Positions 29,100-40,979 of a DNA stretch of 64,000 nucleotides are shown one piece after another (position 1 is the first letter of the stretch; each line of letters opens with the position of its first letter). The notes beneath the pieces were generated by a model. That model was not told the origin of the DNA. It worked only from the letters and a program-made list of their open reading frames with translations, and made no database searches. The DNA lies in NCBI RefSeq assembly GCF_002104995.1, contig NW_024468255.1, forward strand, positions 558,001-622,000, in the 5' to 3' direction. Position numbers and translations under genes: made by a program. This stretch comes from Linderina pennispora. Lineage: Eukaryota; Kickxellomycota; Kickxellomycetes; Kickxellales; Kickxellaceae.

Positions 29100-30465
29100 C
29101 GCACTACTCATCCGTGTATTTTGCCCACCCTCAAGTTTTTACCCCCTCCTTCCTTGTTCCCCTCTTCACGTTCCTTGCCTAGCCCTTTCGCACGTTTTTA
29201 CTTTTTCACAATCCTTTAATTCAAACCACCGCTTAAAGCCAGATATCGGCCTGACAGCGCTACTGCGATACGACTGCAGGCTGTTGAGTGTCCTAGATCA
29301 TCCCTGGGGAAATGCCTGCTTAATCATCATACCAAACCCAGAATTGTCTCCAAAACGTTTGTAAGGGAGAGCAGCCGTTTAGACAGTATGCTCGCTATGA
29401 GAACTCAAAATATTGTCGGGCACCGCAGTATTGGTGGTGGCCACCGGCTGGCCATATCTTCCAGGCTACTATTGTAGCAGTGGTAAATTCTTTTGGGCTA
29501 TCTAAAAGTGTTCCAGCTTCAGTAGCTCATTTTGTTGTTGGAACTATCGTCGACTTGTCGGCATATTTTCATATTCACTCGGCGTTTTCTATTTTTGAGC
29601 AGACCGCTCTCTTGGCGTGGAAACGCAGCCCAGATGCGATTCCTCAATAAGCCAACAAGATACAATATGACTCGCAGCGCCGCTGTGCGAACCTTGCGTC
29701 TCGCTAAGAATGTCTTGAAAACAAATGTCAATAGGATATGGCTGTTCACAGCAGCAGCCGGGCCATTCTTGCTATGACGCTCCTACTGCCACAGCCGAAA
29801 GCCTTTGTTGGCAACAATTGCTTTCTGAGAGACCGTTCTCTACATGCGCAGCGTCTCTGGAAGAATGGCCTAGGAGCATGGTTCTATTCCTGCCTTCCCA
29901 AGCCATTCGGCCAGCTCTTAATAAAATGAGGCGCTTAGAGCGAGTTTCTGTAAAGATACATTTATTACTCTCTCCACCCCTTGCCTCCATGAATACACTA
30001 CTCTCCTTCTTTCTCCTCATCCCCCCTTTCTAATTAACGTATCTATATTATTTTATCCTCACCCTCCCTTATCCCCTCTGTCGCAAGCATTTATGCATTT
30101 TGTACCAGACACCGAACGCAAACGACACTCCTCCTCCTGATCTCCATATAGCAAACGAATACCTCTGTCCTCGCAGCCTTTCTGTTCCCCCGCTTACACG
30201 CCTCCCGCAAAATCTATACGCTTCTCATTTACCTCCCATCCTTTTCATTTACTTCCTTGCGACTTCTCCTTCTTTTCACTTATCCCCGCACACACCTTCT
30301 CCTGTCGATATCTCCGTGATCACGCCTCCTTACGTCAATATCGGGGCTGTTCAAATATACGACTTGTCGCTACGTGAATTGGCGAAACTCATCTACTAGA
30401 TCCTCCCTTTTTATATTTTGCACACCCCTCTTCTCGTACGCTCCGTCTCCCTGATAGTGATAACA
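29100..30465. other. Spacer between the two mannosidase genes
   Basis: The 3' UTR of copy 1 is at the left. Around 30000-30460 the plus strand is strongly pyrimidine-rich, a likely promoter/5' UTR for copy 2. No third mannosidase fragment was seen in between. Confidence 0.5.
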
Positions 30466-32136
30466 ATGAAATTCCACATAGTATCTGCCCTTGTCCTCGG
30501 CAGTCTATCTGTCCAGGCAAAGACATGGGTGGCGCCACAATGGAGCTCTTATGCACCGTCAGGAGTCCCTGCTCACGGTGGGATGCTTAGTCGGGCTGGA
30601 GAGCCTGCCAACCTGGATCGCGCACACTCACTGCGTCGCCGGTTTGTTCAGTATAACTTTGCCAACGAGACGATCCAGGACCGCGATACCCGTCGCCAGC
30701 GTGCAGAGGCAGTCAAGCAGGGGTTCATCTACGCCTGGAATGGATACAAGAAGTATGCCTACGGGTTTGATGAGATCGATGTGGTCAAAAAGGTGCCCAA
30801 GACGACGCGCAACGGATGGGGCGCGACGCTGGTCGACGCCCTTGACACTCTGTGGATTATGGATCTAAAAGACGAGTTCCGGGAGGCGCGCAATTTTGTT
30901 GCCCAGCTCAACTTCCGCGATGGCCACGGTCAGCTGGCAAAGGTGTTCGAGACCAACATTCGGTATGTTGGCGGGTTTCTTTCGGCTTACGAGCTTTCGG
31001 GCGACAGGATATTCCTGGATAAGGCTGTTGAGCTGACCGACATCCTGTTGCCAGCATTCAACACGCCGCTCGGTCTTCCCTGGCAGATGATCAATGTGAC
31101 AACGGGGATTGGATCCAGCGAGAACTCTGGACAGACATCGACGAACCTTGCCGAGATCGGGACATTCCAGATGGAGTTCTTCCGCTTGTCACAGCACACA
31201 CGCAATGCAACCTACCATGAAGTCGCTCAGAATGTCATTACGATCATGCTCAAGAACAACAACGTCCAGGACCCTGCATCAAACTACACGATACCCGGTC
31301 TCTATCCAATCGACTTTGACATGATGTCTGGCAGATTCTCGAGCAAGACGACCTACTGGGGTGGTGGCGGCGACTCGTTCTACGAGTACCTGGCCAAGAC
31401 CTGGATTCTGTCCGACTTTATGCTCGAGCGCAATATCGACATGTGGAGCGAGAGCATCCAGTCTTTCAAGCGCTACAGCATTGCTGAGAGCTCAGATGGC
31501 TACATTTTCCCTGGCTTTGTGGACGGAACTCGGTTCTTCCCTTACACTGACACCTTCACCAACTTTATCCCGGGCACGCTGGCCTTGATCAGCAAGCTGG
31601 TGGGCTCCGAGAGGTACTTTGGCCTGGCCGAGGATCTGCTTGAGGCTGGCTACAGCGTATTCGCCAAGATGCCGTCCAACCTTGGCGCCGAATCAATTAG
31701 GTTTGTGCGCAAGAACGTCCCAACCGACTTTATGCTGATGCGGCCCAAGGCGCAGTCCGACGTCACCAAGTACGGGTTCTCCCTGGAGCGGCCGTACTAC
31801 ATGCTGCGTCCAGAGCTGATCGAGTCGCTGTTCTACATGTACCGCTTGACCGGAAACACCGTCTATGCCGACCGTGTGTGGAACATCTGGCAGGGAATTC
31901 AGCGCAACTGTCGCATTGCTAACGGGTACGTCGGCACGGCCAACGTCTCAGTCGACTCATCGTGGACTGGCATCATCGACACTGTTGACTCGACTGAGTC
32001 GTTCTTCTTCGCCGAGACATTCCTCTACCTCTACCTGACATTTGCAGACCACGACACGATTAACCTTGATCAGTGGGTCTTCACTACAGAAGCACACCCG
32101 CTGTCGAGGAAATATGCGTTTGACGGCACCTTCTAA
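30466..32136 (+). CDS. Class I alpha-1,2-mannosidase (GH47), copy 2
   Basis: 556 residues from ATG 30466 with a signal peptide (MKFHIVSALVLGSLSVQA). The same block order as copy 1 is present: TTRNGWGATLVDALDTLWIM, VFETNIRYVGGFLSAYELSG, GGGDSFYEYLAKTW, NFIPGTLALI, MLRPELIESLFYMYRLTG and a canonical FTTEAHPLSRKYAF end. Several N-glycosylation sequons occur (NET, NVT, NAT, NYT, NVS). Both copies end in (F/Y)-(x)-F-(D/N)-GTF, a shared tail that supports tandem duplication followed by considerable divergence. The short pyrimidine-rich leader and the signal peptide decide the start. It converges with RNase H2 subunit B, 104 bases away. Confidence 0.92.
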   Translation: MKFHIVSALVLGSLSVQAKTWVAPQWSSYAPSGVPAHGGMLSRAGEPANLDRAHSLRRRFVQYNFANETIQDRDTRRQRAEAVKQGFIYAWNGYKKYAYGFDEIDVVKKVPKTTRNGWGATLVDALDTLWIMDLKDEFREARNFVAQLNFRDGHGQLAKVFETNIRYVGGFLSAYELSGDRIFLDKAVELTDILLPAFNTPLGLPWQMINVTTGIGSSENSGQTSTNLAEIGTFQMEFFRLSQHTRNATYHEVAQNVITIMLKNNNVQDPASNYTIPGLYPIDFDMMSGRFSSKTTYWGGGGDSFYEYLAKTWILSDFMLERNIDMWSESIQSFKRYSIAESSDGYIFPGFVDGTRFFPYTDTFTNFIPGTLALISKLVGSERYFGLAEDLLEAGYSVFAKMPSNLGAESIRFVRKNVPTDFMLMRPKAQSDVTKYGFSLERPYYMLRPELIESLFYMYRLTGNTVYADRVWNIWQGIQRNCRIANGYVGTANVSVDSSWTGIIDTVDSTESFFFAETFLYLYLTFADHDTINLDQWVFTTEAHPLSRKYAFDGTF

Positions 32137-32240
32137 AAATCCATATCATCTCTTCACACAGCTCTTCATGTTTGCGCATACCTTCATTCCACTATCACTC
32201 CCCATCCAAATTTCTACCCCGCAATATACCTTACATCCAC

Positions 32241-33146
32241 TCATTTCTTGTCTGCTTTTAACGGAAAGAACCCATCCAGGGTCTTTGTCTTTTTGGCCGA
32301 GCTACCTGTCTGCGTGCTGGTTCTCGTTTTGGGCCGCGACGGGGCAGCCTTGCTCTTGGCCGCCTTGCTCTTGGCCGCCTTGATAGCAGGCGCTGCCATC
32401 ATCCCAGGGGTATACGACTCGGGGCCATCATACGACACAGCACTCTTCCTTGCGCCAGCCACTTGCTTATCGTGCTCCTCTATCAACTTGAATCCACCAA
32501 ACGCCTCCACTAGCTTGCCAACCCATTCCTCCTCCAGGTACTCAGCAACCAAATACACCATTTCGCGCAGCATCGCCTCTTCACGCACCTGCTCGCCGCA
32601 ATTGCCGGCTACAGCCACGACCGTCCTTTCAAGTGCTCTTGGAAACATTGCCAGGTTGCACTTTTTCTTGAGCCACCTGACCACCTTGTCCTCGGAAACC
32701 TTCACCATGACTGTCTCCTCGTTGATCTCCTGCACTTCGCACAGCGTTTCCATGGCCCGCCGCTTCACGTCCTTCATGCTGAACAGCACGCTCAACGATA
32801 CAGCGTCCTTGGTGCCGTGGGACTCGAGCTTCAAGCTATCTATGTCAATGAACTTGTAACTGCCGTCCTTCATCCTTGATTCTTCGGTGATCAGCTTCAG
32901 ATAGATGAACAGGGGGTCGGTTGGCGTCAGGATAGACAAAGAGCCGTCTCCCTGAACCCAGTTGTCGCCAAGCCACGAGCGCTTTCCTTTCATGTCGACC
33001 TTTGTTGCTTCAAGCAGGATCTGGTTCTGCACATCTGCATAGTAGCTGCTGGCCGACTTGGCACGCGGGTGCGGCAGCCGCAGGTGCTGCAGCTTTTCGG
33101 ACGAGCATTGCTTTGGAGCAATCACGACCCTGCGCGCGACTGACAT
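32241..33146 (-). CDS. RNH202: Ribonuclease H2 subunit B (Rnh202-like)
   Basis: 301 residues from ATG 33146. RNase H2 removes ribonucleotides from DNA and RNA/DNA hybrids in the nucleus; subunit B is a non-catalytic scaffold. The N-terminal triple-barrel part is seen as RRVVIAPKQ, LRLPHPRAKSASSYY and SLSILTPTDPLFIYLKL. The helical part follows with VVRWLKKKCNLA. The C-terminus has a Lys/Ala linker with an 18-bp direct repeat, then KTLDGFFPLK, a PCNA-interacting (PIP) box in the position where the human protein has one. Its 5' end is divergent from nothing: the next gene leftward on the same strand begins far upstream. Confidence 0.85.
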   Translation of the reverse strand: MSVARRVVIAPKQCSSEKLQHLRLPHPRAKSASSYYADVQNQILLEATKVDMKGKRSWLGDNWVQGDGSLSILTPTDPLFIYLKLITEESRMKDGSYKFIDIDSLKLESHGTKDAVSLSVLFSMKDVKRRAMETLCEVQEINEETVMVKVSEDKVVRWLKKKCNLAMFPRALERTVVAVAGNCGEQVREEAMLREMVYLVAEYLEEEWVGKLVEAFGGFKLIEEHDKQVAGARKSAVSYDGPESYTPGMMAAPAIKAAKSKAAKSKAAPSRPKTRTSTQTGSSAKKTKTLDGFFPLKADKK

Positions 33147-33471
33147 GGCGATGAGGAAAACAGGACGCGTGCAGATGGAGATTAGATACAAGGAATTCAG
33201 TAATTTCTATAGAGCAAATACTCTAATATCCGTTGGCAGCAAATAATGCACATCATGGGTGCACGCTGCCCTGTCCTTCTCGCTACACTTCTTAACATAC
33301 CTGAAGCCGCTACCCCAGTGGCCCTTGGAGTTAGATACAAGCAAAGGTGCTATCGAATGAATGTGCGCAACAAAAAGAAATAATAAAACGAAAGGGAATA
33401 AAAAAATACGGATACGAGCAAAAAAAAGGATAATTTCACAAAATGCGCAGTCGCTACACTGGGAGATGCCA

Positions 33472-36400
33472 TCAGTGGAATGAGAGCGAGTCCATGCTCG
33501 AATGCAGGTCAGATCCGCGGTTGCGGAGCTTCGAGGGTGTGATGGGCGTGGTTCTGTGGCCATTCACCTGGTAGCCCACGTACTGCGGTTGCAAGGGCCC
33601 GGCTGGCTCAGCACAGGTGGTGGTGGCGTTTGCCCTAAGGGCATTGGTCTTGATCTCGTCGACCCGGCGTCTGTCGCTCAGCAGGCTCTGTAGACGGTTG
33701 CGGAAGCGCAACACCAGCATAACCCGGCGCCAGCGGCGGGCCGCCTGCTTACGAGGCTCCCCGTTACCCATCCCCGGCGACATGTTCCCACGATTCGCCA
33801 GCAGGAGCTCATCAATGCGCTCGAACATGCCAGCATGCCCGCCGATAAGCTGCACCAAGACCTCTTTCTGGTACAGCACCAGTGTGAAATTGCTGGCCAT
33901 GCACTGAATCCGGCCACGCAGGTACCGGCACTCGTTGGTGAGCATACGCTTGTCACTCTTGGCTGCGTCCTTAAGACGCTCCACGTCGCGCTGGGACATG
34001 GCACGCTCTTCCTCGAGCAGCTGCTGGTACTTGCGCTTCAGCTCATCCATCATGCGCGCATTCTTCTCGCGGATCAGCGCCTTTTGCTCGGCAGTGATCA
34101 GCGGGTTTCCAGTCGAGCTGCTGCCGCCGCTGCTGCTGCTGGCACTGTGACCTCCACGGCGCTGCCGCATGCTGCCGCCAGATACGGACCCACCGGACAT
34201 GCCACTGACTGAGGCTAGCGCCCGATACGATGCTGTGACCACCGATTCGACGCAGCCACATACGTTCTCGCGCCACTTCCTCGAGATGCTGATCTCTAGG
34301 CCGCGAAGCACCTTGTTCAGTGCATCCAGGAAGTCAGCATGGTACTTGCTAGTGTCACCGCGGCCATTCACCGCAGGGCCAGCCAGCATGTTGTCTTGCA
34401 GGAGCATAGTCCGCTCGATCGCACGCTCAACCTCATGGTCGACATCATCGAATGCCTCTGTCACCAGCCGCATATTTCCTTCGATCGAGTTGCCATTGGG
34501 CCCTTGCATCGACGTGCTGTTGTGCTGATGCAGCGGCGGCGGCGGCATATTGCTCATCGAGCGGACCATCATGTCGCGGATCAGGTCCTTCCAAACGCTG
34601 TTCTCCCAGCGCACTGCCTTGATCTGAGTCTCAAGCGCCTGCCGCACAATGAACTCCTTGTTGTGCCAGGACTCGGCCTCCTCCTGCTTGGCAGCGGCCG
34701 TCCACTCCTGGCGCATCCGCTCCATGTCCATCGTGTGCGGGTGGTCATCGACGCTGCCTCCCTTGTTCGCAGTAAGCTCCTCAATCGTTCCATGCAGCGC
34801 CCTGTTCTCTTCGATCTGAAACGCAAGCTCCTGCTGCTTCCCAGCCAGCTTGTTTTGCAAGCCGTGGCTGTCAAGCCGCAGAGCCTCGATGTCCTCTTCC
34901 AGCGTTGCGCAGTGCTTCTGCAACGTCTCAAAGTCCCCCTCCAGCCTGGCATGCTGTTGATGCAGCCTGTCGGCAGTCGACGTCAGCGATGCCGATTGCT
35001 CCTGCTGGCTGGCTAGCTGGTCCTGGGCGTCAGCCAGCTGCGACTCAAGGTCGTTGACCAGGTGCTCGTACTGCTCCACCTTCTCCTTGATCAATGCGCT
35101 TGCTGCCTCATCGTTTGCTTTGTGTGTGGTGCTGAAATCGCTCTGCAGCTGACGCAGCTCCCTCGTCTTTTCATCCAGGCGCTGGCGCACAGCAGCTGCC
35201 ATGCTCAAAAAGTTTTGGCGCAGGCTCTTGTCATCGTCCAGATCGCTGCGGGCGTCCAGTGTCTCGGCCATCTCAAACAGCAGGCTGCGGAACACATTGT
35301 CTGGCGCTGCAGCCGCCCCATGTCCGTCGAAGCTGTCGCTGGCGCCGGCCAAAGCCCGGTCGATCGTGTGCTGGCTCAGAATCGTGCATAGCTGCTCGAC
35401 GTTCTCAAAGTACGACATGTTTCGCTTGCGGCTGCGCTCGAGCTCCTTCGTGATCGACTCGAGATCGTCCCAATCGGTGCCATGGCGCGGCGTGTTGGCC
35501 CGGCTAGACGAATGGCTGTTAATACGCATTTCCAGCGCATGCTTCTCACTCCGAACCCGCAGGTTCTCGGAGTGCAGGCGATCGTTCTTCTGCTGCAGGT
35601 CGTTGTTGACCTTCTCGAACTTGGCCACCTCCGACTTCAGAATCTTAGCCTCCCGCGTTTTGCCCTTCAGCTGGCCCACAAGCCGTGCCACCTCCAGCGT
35701 CGGTGGAATCGCATTGGTTGCAAACTGGTAGCTGCCATTGTCAGGCGGGGCTGATGTGTTTCCCGGACGCTGGGCGCGCCTTGACGCAGCCAGTTCCTTT
35801 GCTATCGCCGACTCGTCGGCCATGAACAGCGACGCAGGCGGCTCCGTATCGTCAAGCATCGGGCCCGATGAACTGGGCGCATCGGTCTTTGCCCTGGACA
35901 TGCTACCCATCCCATGCTCCGAGTCTGCACCGCTGGTAAAGTTCACAGTATAGCTGCGCTGGCGCACCTTGCGTCCCCACTGGGACGAGAGCTCAAACGA
36001 AGGGAGGTTGGCCGCATCGCTCTTGGCCAGTCGCTTGACCATCCGTGCCCTCTCTGTCTTTGCGCGGAAGGTCTCACCACGGATCCGCTTCGCCTGTGCA
36101 TACAGCTCAGACACCAACGAGCCCATGCGCTCGAGCACCCTGCCCTGCGAGGCCAGCCGGTCGGCGTTCTCCTGGTCAGACGCGTCATGCACCTCGTCAT
36201 CACCCGTACCAAGCGGCCGGTCTAGCGTGGCATTGATCATGGCATCGTCTTCCTCGAGCGCCAGTACTTCTTCACGCTCCTTGCCGTCTGCAGATGGCTG
36301 CTCGTCCTTGTTCTTTGACAGTACCTGCGAGTCGTACAATGCCAACCGACCCAGAATCCGCTTCAGCACACTCAGCTGCCGTGCCAATCGGCGCGAGATG

Positions 36401-39400
36401 CGTGCCGTTGTGATGTTCTCAGCCCGCATACGCTCGTGCTCCTCGCTCAGATCCTCAATCTGGCCCGTCAGCTTTGACACGTGCTCGGATGCGTCCTCGT
36501 GCGATACCTTGAACTGATCGCGCTCCTGCTTGACCTCAGCAACATTAGCACGCAGCGTCTTGCAGTCATCCTCCAGCTGGTACATGCGGCCACGCATGCT
36601 GTCCAGCTCAATCTCCAGCTGCTCGGTGAGAGCTGAAGCCGTCTCGCTATCCAATGTGCATTGCACTGCGGCATCCTTGTACGGATGAGACTGGGCTGCG
36701 TTTTCCTCGCGGATTGGAGTCAAAACACGCGATGCCTCCCGCCGCTCAGTGGGCTGGCTGATCGTGCGTCGCAGAGGAGACGACCGCGAGACTGTTGTCG
36801 GGATAGACCGCTGTGACATCGTATCAGACTTATCCATGACCACCTCCATCTCCTCCAGGTGCTCATCAAGCGTGTTTAGGAACTTGGGGCGGCTGCCGTC
36901 GAGCAGCTGGCTGGCTGTCGGAATGTCGTTCAAGTCGCCAGACATCATCGATACGCTGCCTTCGTCCGACATCGACAGAGACAGGCTGTCGTTGCCGTAC
37001 TGGCTCTGCAGTGCCTTCAGCTCACGCAGCTTGCCAGCACGCCGCATCAGCAGCGCAACCGCCTCGAACCGCAGCGTCTTGTTGCGCAAGAGGTTGTTGA
37101 CGAGCTGGTCGGTCAGGAACCGCTCCTCGCGCTCCAGCTTGCCGCGACGCTCCTTAGTCTTCTCGACCTTGATCTCCAGGGCCGCCACATCCGATTGCAT
37201 CCTGCGCAAGCTATGCGACAGCTCAAACTCGCGATGAACCAGCTTTTCGGGATTATCGAATTCGCTGCTGCTATTGGCAGTCTTCTCAGCGACCGACTCT
37301 CCTGCTACCGATTCAACCCCGCTTGTGCAGGCAAGCTTTGTGCTCAGCTCCTTCAGCTCAGCCTTGAGCTTCTGCTCAGAAGCACGCAGCTCAACGATCT
37401 TATCCTCGGACAGCTTCAGAGCCTGGATCTCAGCCTCATGCTCCTGGCGCACGCGCACCAGATCGGCCTGCATCTCGTCAAACTCGATATCGCGCTTAGC
37501 CAGCTCCTGCCGCAGCTTGTCGTTGTCATTGTGCCTGGCAGCAAGCTCCTTCTCCAGATCAGACAACGTCCTGTGCAATGTCTCGATCTCCTTGTCTTTC
37601 GTTGAATCTACACCATGCTCGCCCAAGCGCAGCTGCATGTCACCGATCTCGGTCTCCAGGCGTGCTGTGCGCTGTGACAGTTCGTCGTTGCGCGCTGCGA
37701 GCCTCTTGCTCCGCTCCTCAGCATTACGCGCCCGCTCGCTGAGCTCGGCGTTTTCGCGCTCCACGACCTCGAGTTCCTGAGCGAGTCTCTCTTCAGTCTC
37801 ACGCAGCATCTCTAGCTCCACATCGTCGCTGCTGCCAGTATTCGTATGTGCTGCCTCACTCTTGGCAGCCAGCTGCTGACGCAATGTGCTCTCGCGCTCT
37901 GCAGCTCCAGCAGCATCGGCCTCAAGCCCGGTGATCCTGCTTTTGGCTGCCTCGGCCATGTCCATCAGCTCTGCGCATTGCTTCTTGTAGTCGCCCTTGG
38001 CGTCGATCAGATCCTGGAGCTGCTCCTTCAGCATTTCGATCTGGCTCTTGAACTGCTCAACCTCGTCGCGATGCTGCTGCTTCAGTCTTTCCATGGCCTT
38101 GCTCTCACCGTCCTGAGAATGTTTTTTCTCGACAGCGATAGCCTGTGTCGCATCCCGATCGCTAGAGCTGCCCTTTGCCTCGACCAGCTCCCGGAGCTGT
38201 TCGGTCAGCAACTCGTTATCGCTCTTGAGCCGCTTGATCTCCATTTGGAACTTTTGCCTAAGCGCAGCGATATCCTCACCCCGGCTTGACACCGACCGCT
38301 TCCGCTCAGGCGACAGCAGCTCCATTGCAGTTTCGTACTCGGTGCTGCCTTCCCGATGCCCGGTTTTCAGCACGTTGATCTCGTAGGTCTGGTCGTTGAT
38401 GGTCTCGCCCAGCGACCTGATCGTGCCGGCATTGTCCTGGATCTTGGTGCGTAGGGCAATCTCGGTCGCCTGTGCCTCGCGGGCAGTCTCGCTTAGCCCC
38501 AAGACCTGCTTCTCAAGCGCCTGGACCTGCTGCTCGGCCAGCGCCGCCTTGTGCTTGCTGGCAGTCAGCTCCATCTCTCTGGCAGCCGCACGCTCGGCCG
38601 CCTCCTTGGCCATGAGTCGAGCTTCATGGACATCAGCCTCGAGCCTGCGGTTCTCGCCGGTGACCATCTCGTACCCTGCCTCTGCGTGGGCCAAGTGGTC
38701 GCGCAGCTGCCCGTTCTCTTCCCGCAATGTAACCATGCGGCCCTCGCACTCGGCCAAGACCTGGCTTCGCGTTGAACGCACTGCTGCACGCGCCTTCTCG
38801 CGGACTTCGGCAGCCTCGGCCTGCGCTGCCCGAATACGGTCCTCGCCTCTAATGATCTCGTTCAGGAGCTCAGCGCGGCTCTGCTGGCCTTCCTTCCACA
38901 CCCCCTTGCGGTCGTTCTCAACATCACCGATTCGGCGCTGCCATTGCTGAATGTTATCGGTGAGCTCGCTGCATCTGTCTTCGAGCTGCTGCCGGTCAGC
39001 ATCCATGTCTGCGCGCTCTCGGTGCATTTCGCCCATCTGCGCATGCATAGCTTCCCGCTCATCCTCAGAGTAGGCCAGCTCGGTCGTCAGCCGTGCAATC
39101 TCGCGCTGCATCTCAACCCATGCCTCCTCGCTTTGGAGCAGCTCAGCCTGAGCCACTGAGTTGTCGCTCTTCAGAAGCTCCGCAAACTGCTCGAGCTGCT
39201 TCTGGATGTCAGCCACATCCATCATCGACGCGTCGCTAATATCGCCAGAGCTGAGCGGTGACATGAATGGCGCTGTCGATTTGTTGCCGGGCGTTGGTGT
39301 CATTACGCTGCGCGACATAAACGGCGTGCCCTTTTGTGATGACTGCATCGACTTCATTGCAAGGTGCCGTGCCAGTGGGTTAACAGCACTGCCGGGAGTC

Positions 39401-40979
39401 TTACGCAGTGCCGATGCCGGCGTGAACCCACTGAGCCCCAGCATGTTCCGATGCGGTGTATTGAAGTTTGAGGGCGCATTCGACCGCATCGGCTCGGTCC
39501 GCAGCGGTGATACCGAGGACGTCGAGACTGTCGAGTCAAAGTTGTCAGAAGCCTTGCGCTGCAACCGTTGGTCAAAAACACCCTCGCCGCCGGTAGTGTT
39601 GGCCTCAGATTCAGACATTGCTCGACTGCCAGGTCGCCTGTCGTACATATCGGCCGTTGGCGACATGGCACGAGCTGCTGTGCGAGGCGACAGAGGGGCA
39701 TGGCCAAGCATAGTGTTGAACTTGCTGAAGGCATTGCCGATAATGCCCACACCTATTAAGGTGCTACCGAACCCAGCATTCCAGGTGTTTGCCTGTGGGG
39801 TTGGGCTGGGTGGCGTTTGGTGATTTGGCGTGTGCGCAGCCTCGAGTGATCCGCTGCGGCGGTGCCTGAGCGTCGCATCCTGGCTGCTCGGTGGCGGCGT
39901 GACGCCAGTTCCATCAATGGATATAGTACGTCCCAGATCGACCGACATTGACTGCGCCCGTCTCGCAATACTGTCAAAGTGTCTTGCCGGCTGCTCCTCC
40001 CATGGCGGCAGCGTAGCACCCAATGACCCGTCGCTATACGGCTGCATATTGCTCGGTGACTGGGTGGGCTCACGGCCATCTTCGCGCAGTGGCGAATCGG
40101 TGCTAGGTGGCTGCGGAACGCCTGTAAAGGTCACCTTGCGTGCTGTGGTATTCGGCACACCGGTGCCTGGTGCCTTACCTGGTGGTGTGGGTTTCCGAAC
40201 GCGCATTGCAGACCGCAGGTTTCGATCGTCCGCCAAAGAGACCGTCTCGCCCGGTGCATTCGGAGGCAAGGACGTTGCGCGATGCATTGGCTGAGGCATG
40301 GCAGACCCCGGAACACTGCCACGATCCTGGAACTGCTGATCCGTTGGCCTCAGTCGCTGTGTTTCGTTGGCCAGATGCGCCAGTGAGGCATTCAAGGCAG
40401 CTGTACCCTCGCTATACGTAGCGGAGGATCTGCCAGCACTATTGTTGCTCTGCACCCCTCTCAGGTGCTTGCGCTCAATCATTTCTGGCTTTGCGCTGTT
40501 GCTGCTGCTGCTGCTTCCACCGCCCACTGCCGACCACTCATTTGCAATGACCAAGTCGCCTTTGAGTCTAGAAAAACAGGGACTGAGTTTGAGTTAGAAA
40601 TGTGAACCCTGCGTTTCGCAATTTCCCCTTTTTCGCGCAAAGCAACTCGTAGCAAAACAAATTGCCTCACCCGGACACTCCTGCCAATTTCCAAAAAAAA
40701 AAAACAATTCTCGGCTGCTTACAATTCGTCAAAGTCCTTCGACGACGTCTTGTTGTTCGGGTATGTGCTGTCGATGGCGCCTTCCATGGAGCGTCTTGAC
40801 AGCCCGCTGCTACTGCGCCTGCTCTTGCCAGCGGGTGCAGGCATCTGCGGATCGTCCTGTAGGCGGCGGTTCGAGAGCTGCGGAGTATCGACCGGGCTGC
40901 CATCGCTGCCAATAAGGTACGACTGTGTATCTGTGTCTGAGCCGGGGCTGCCGTGTTCAAAGTCGCCGCCGTCGTTCAT
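33472..40979 (-). CDS. PACT-domain spindle-pole/MTOC coiled-coil protein (Pcp1/Mto1/pericentrin-like)
   Basis: Two exons, 40979-40723 and 40567-33472, joined across a 155-base intron (GTAAGC...TTCTAG), giving 2450 residues. The junction restores DFDE-L-LKGDLVIANEW; the longer frame alone would start with a TTG. The first 500 residues are disordered and Ser/Pro-rich with many SP/TP sites. About 540-2200 is long coiled coil with breaks. At about 2260-2380 is a PACT-type region (YLRGRIQCMASNFTLVLY then VLVQLIGGHAGMFERI), followed by a basic amphipathic segment (RRWRRVMLVLRFRNRLQSLL), as in proteins that target centrosomes or spindle-pole bodies and bind calmodulin. I could not find a clear gamma-tubulin-binding CM1 motif. 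It likely anchors microtubule nucleation. Divergent from the gene at 42022. Confidence 0.8.

Noticed and set aside
40479-40694. Separate small minus-strand gene upstream of the PACT protein
   Set aside because: The frame lies mostly in the 155-base intron. Splicing 40723 to 40567 joins the upstream ATG exon to the long frame, so no separate gene is needed. A TTG start at 40554 was rejected for the same reason.
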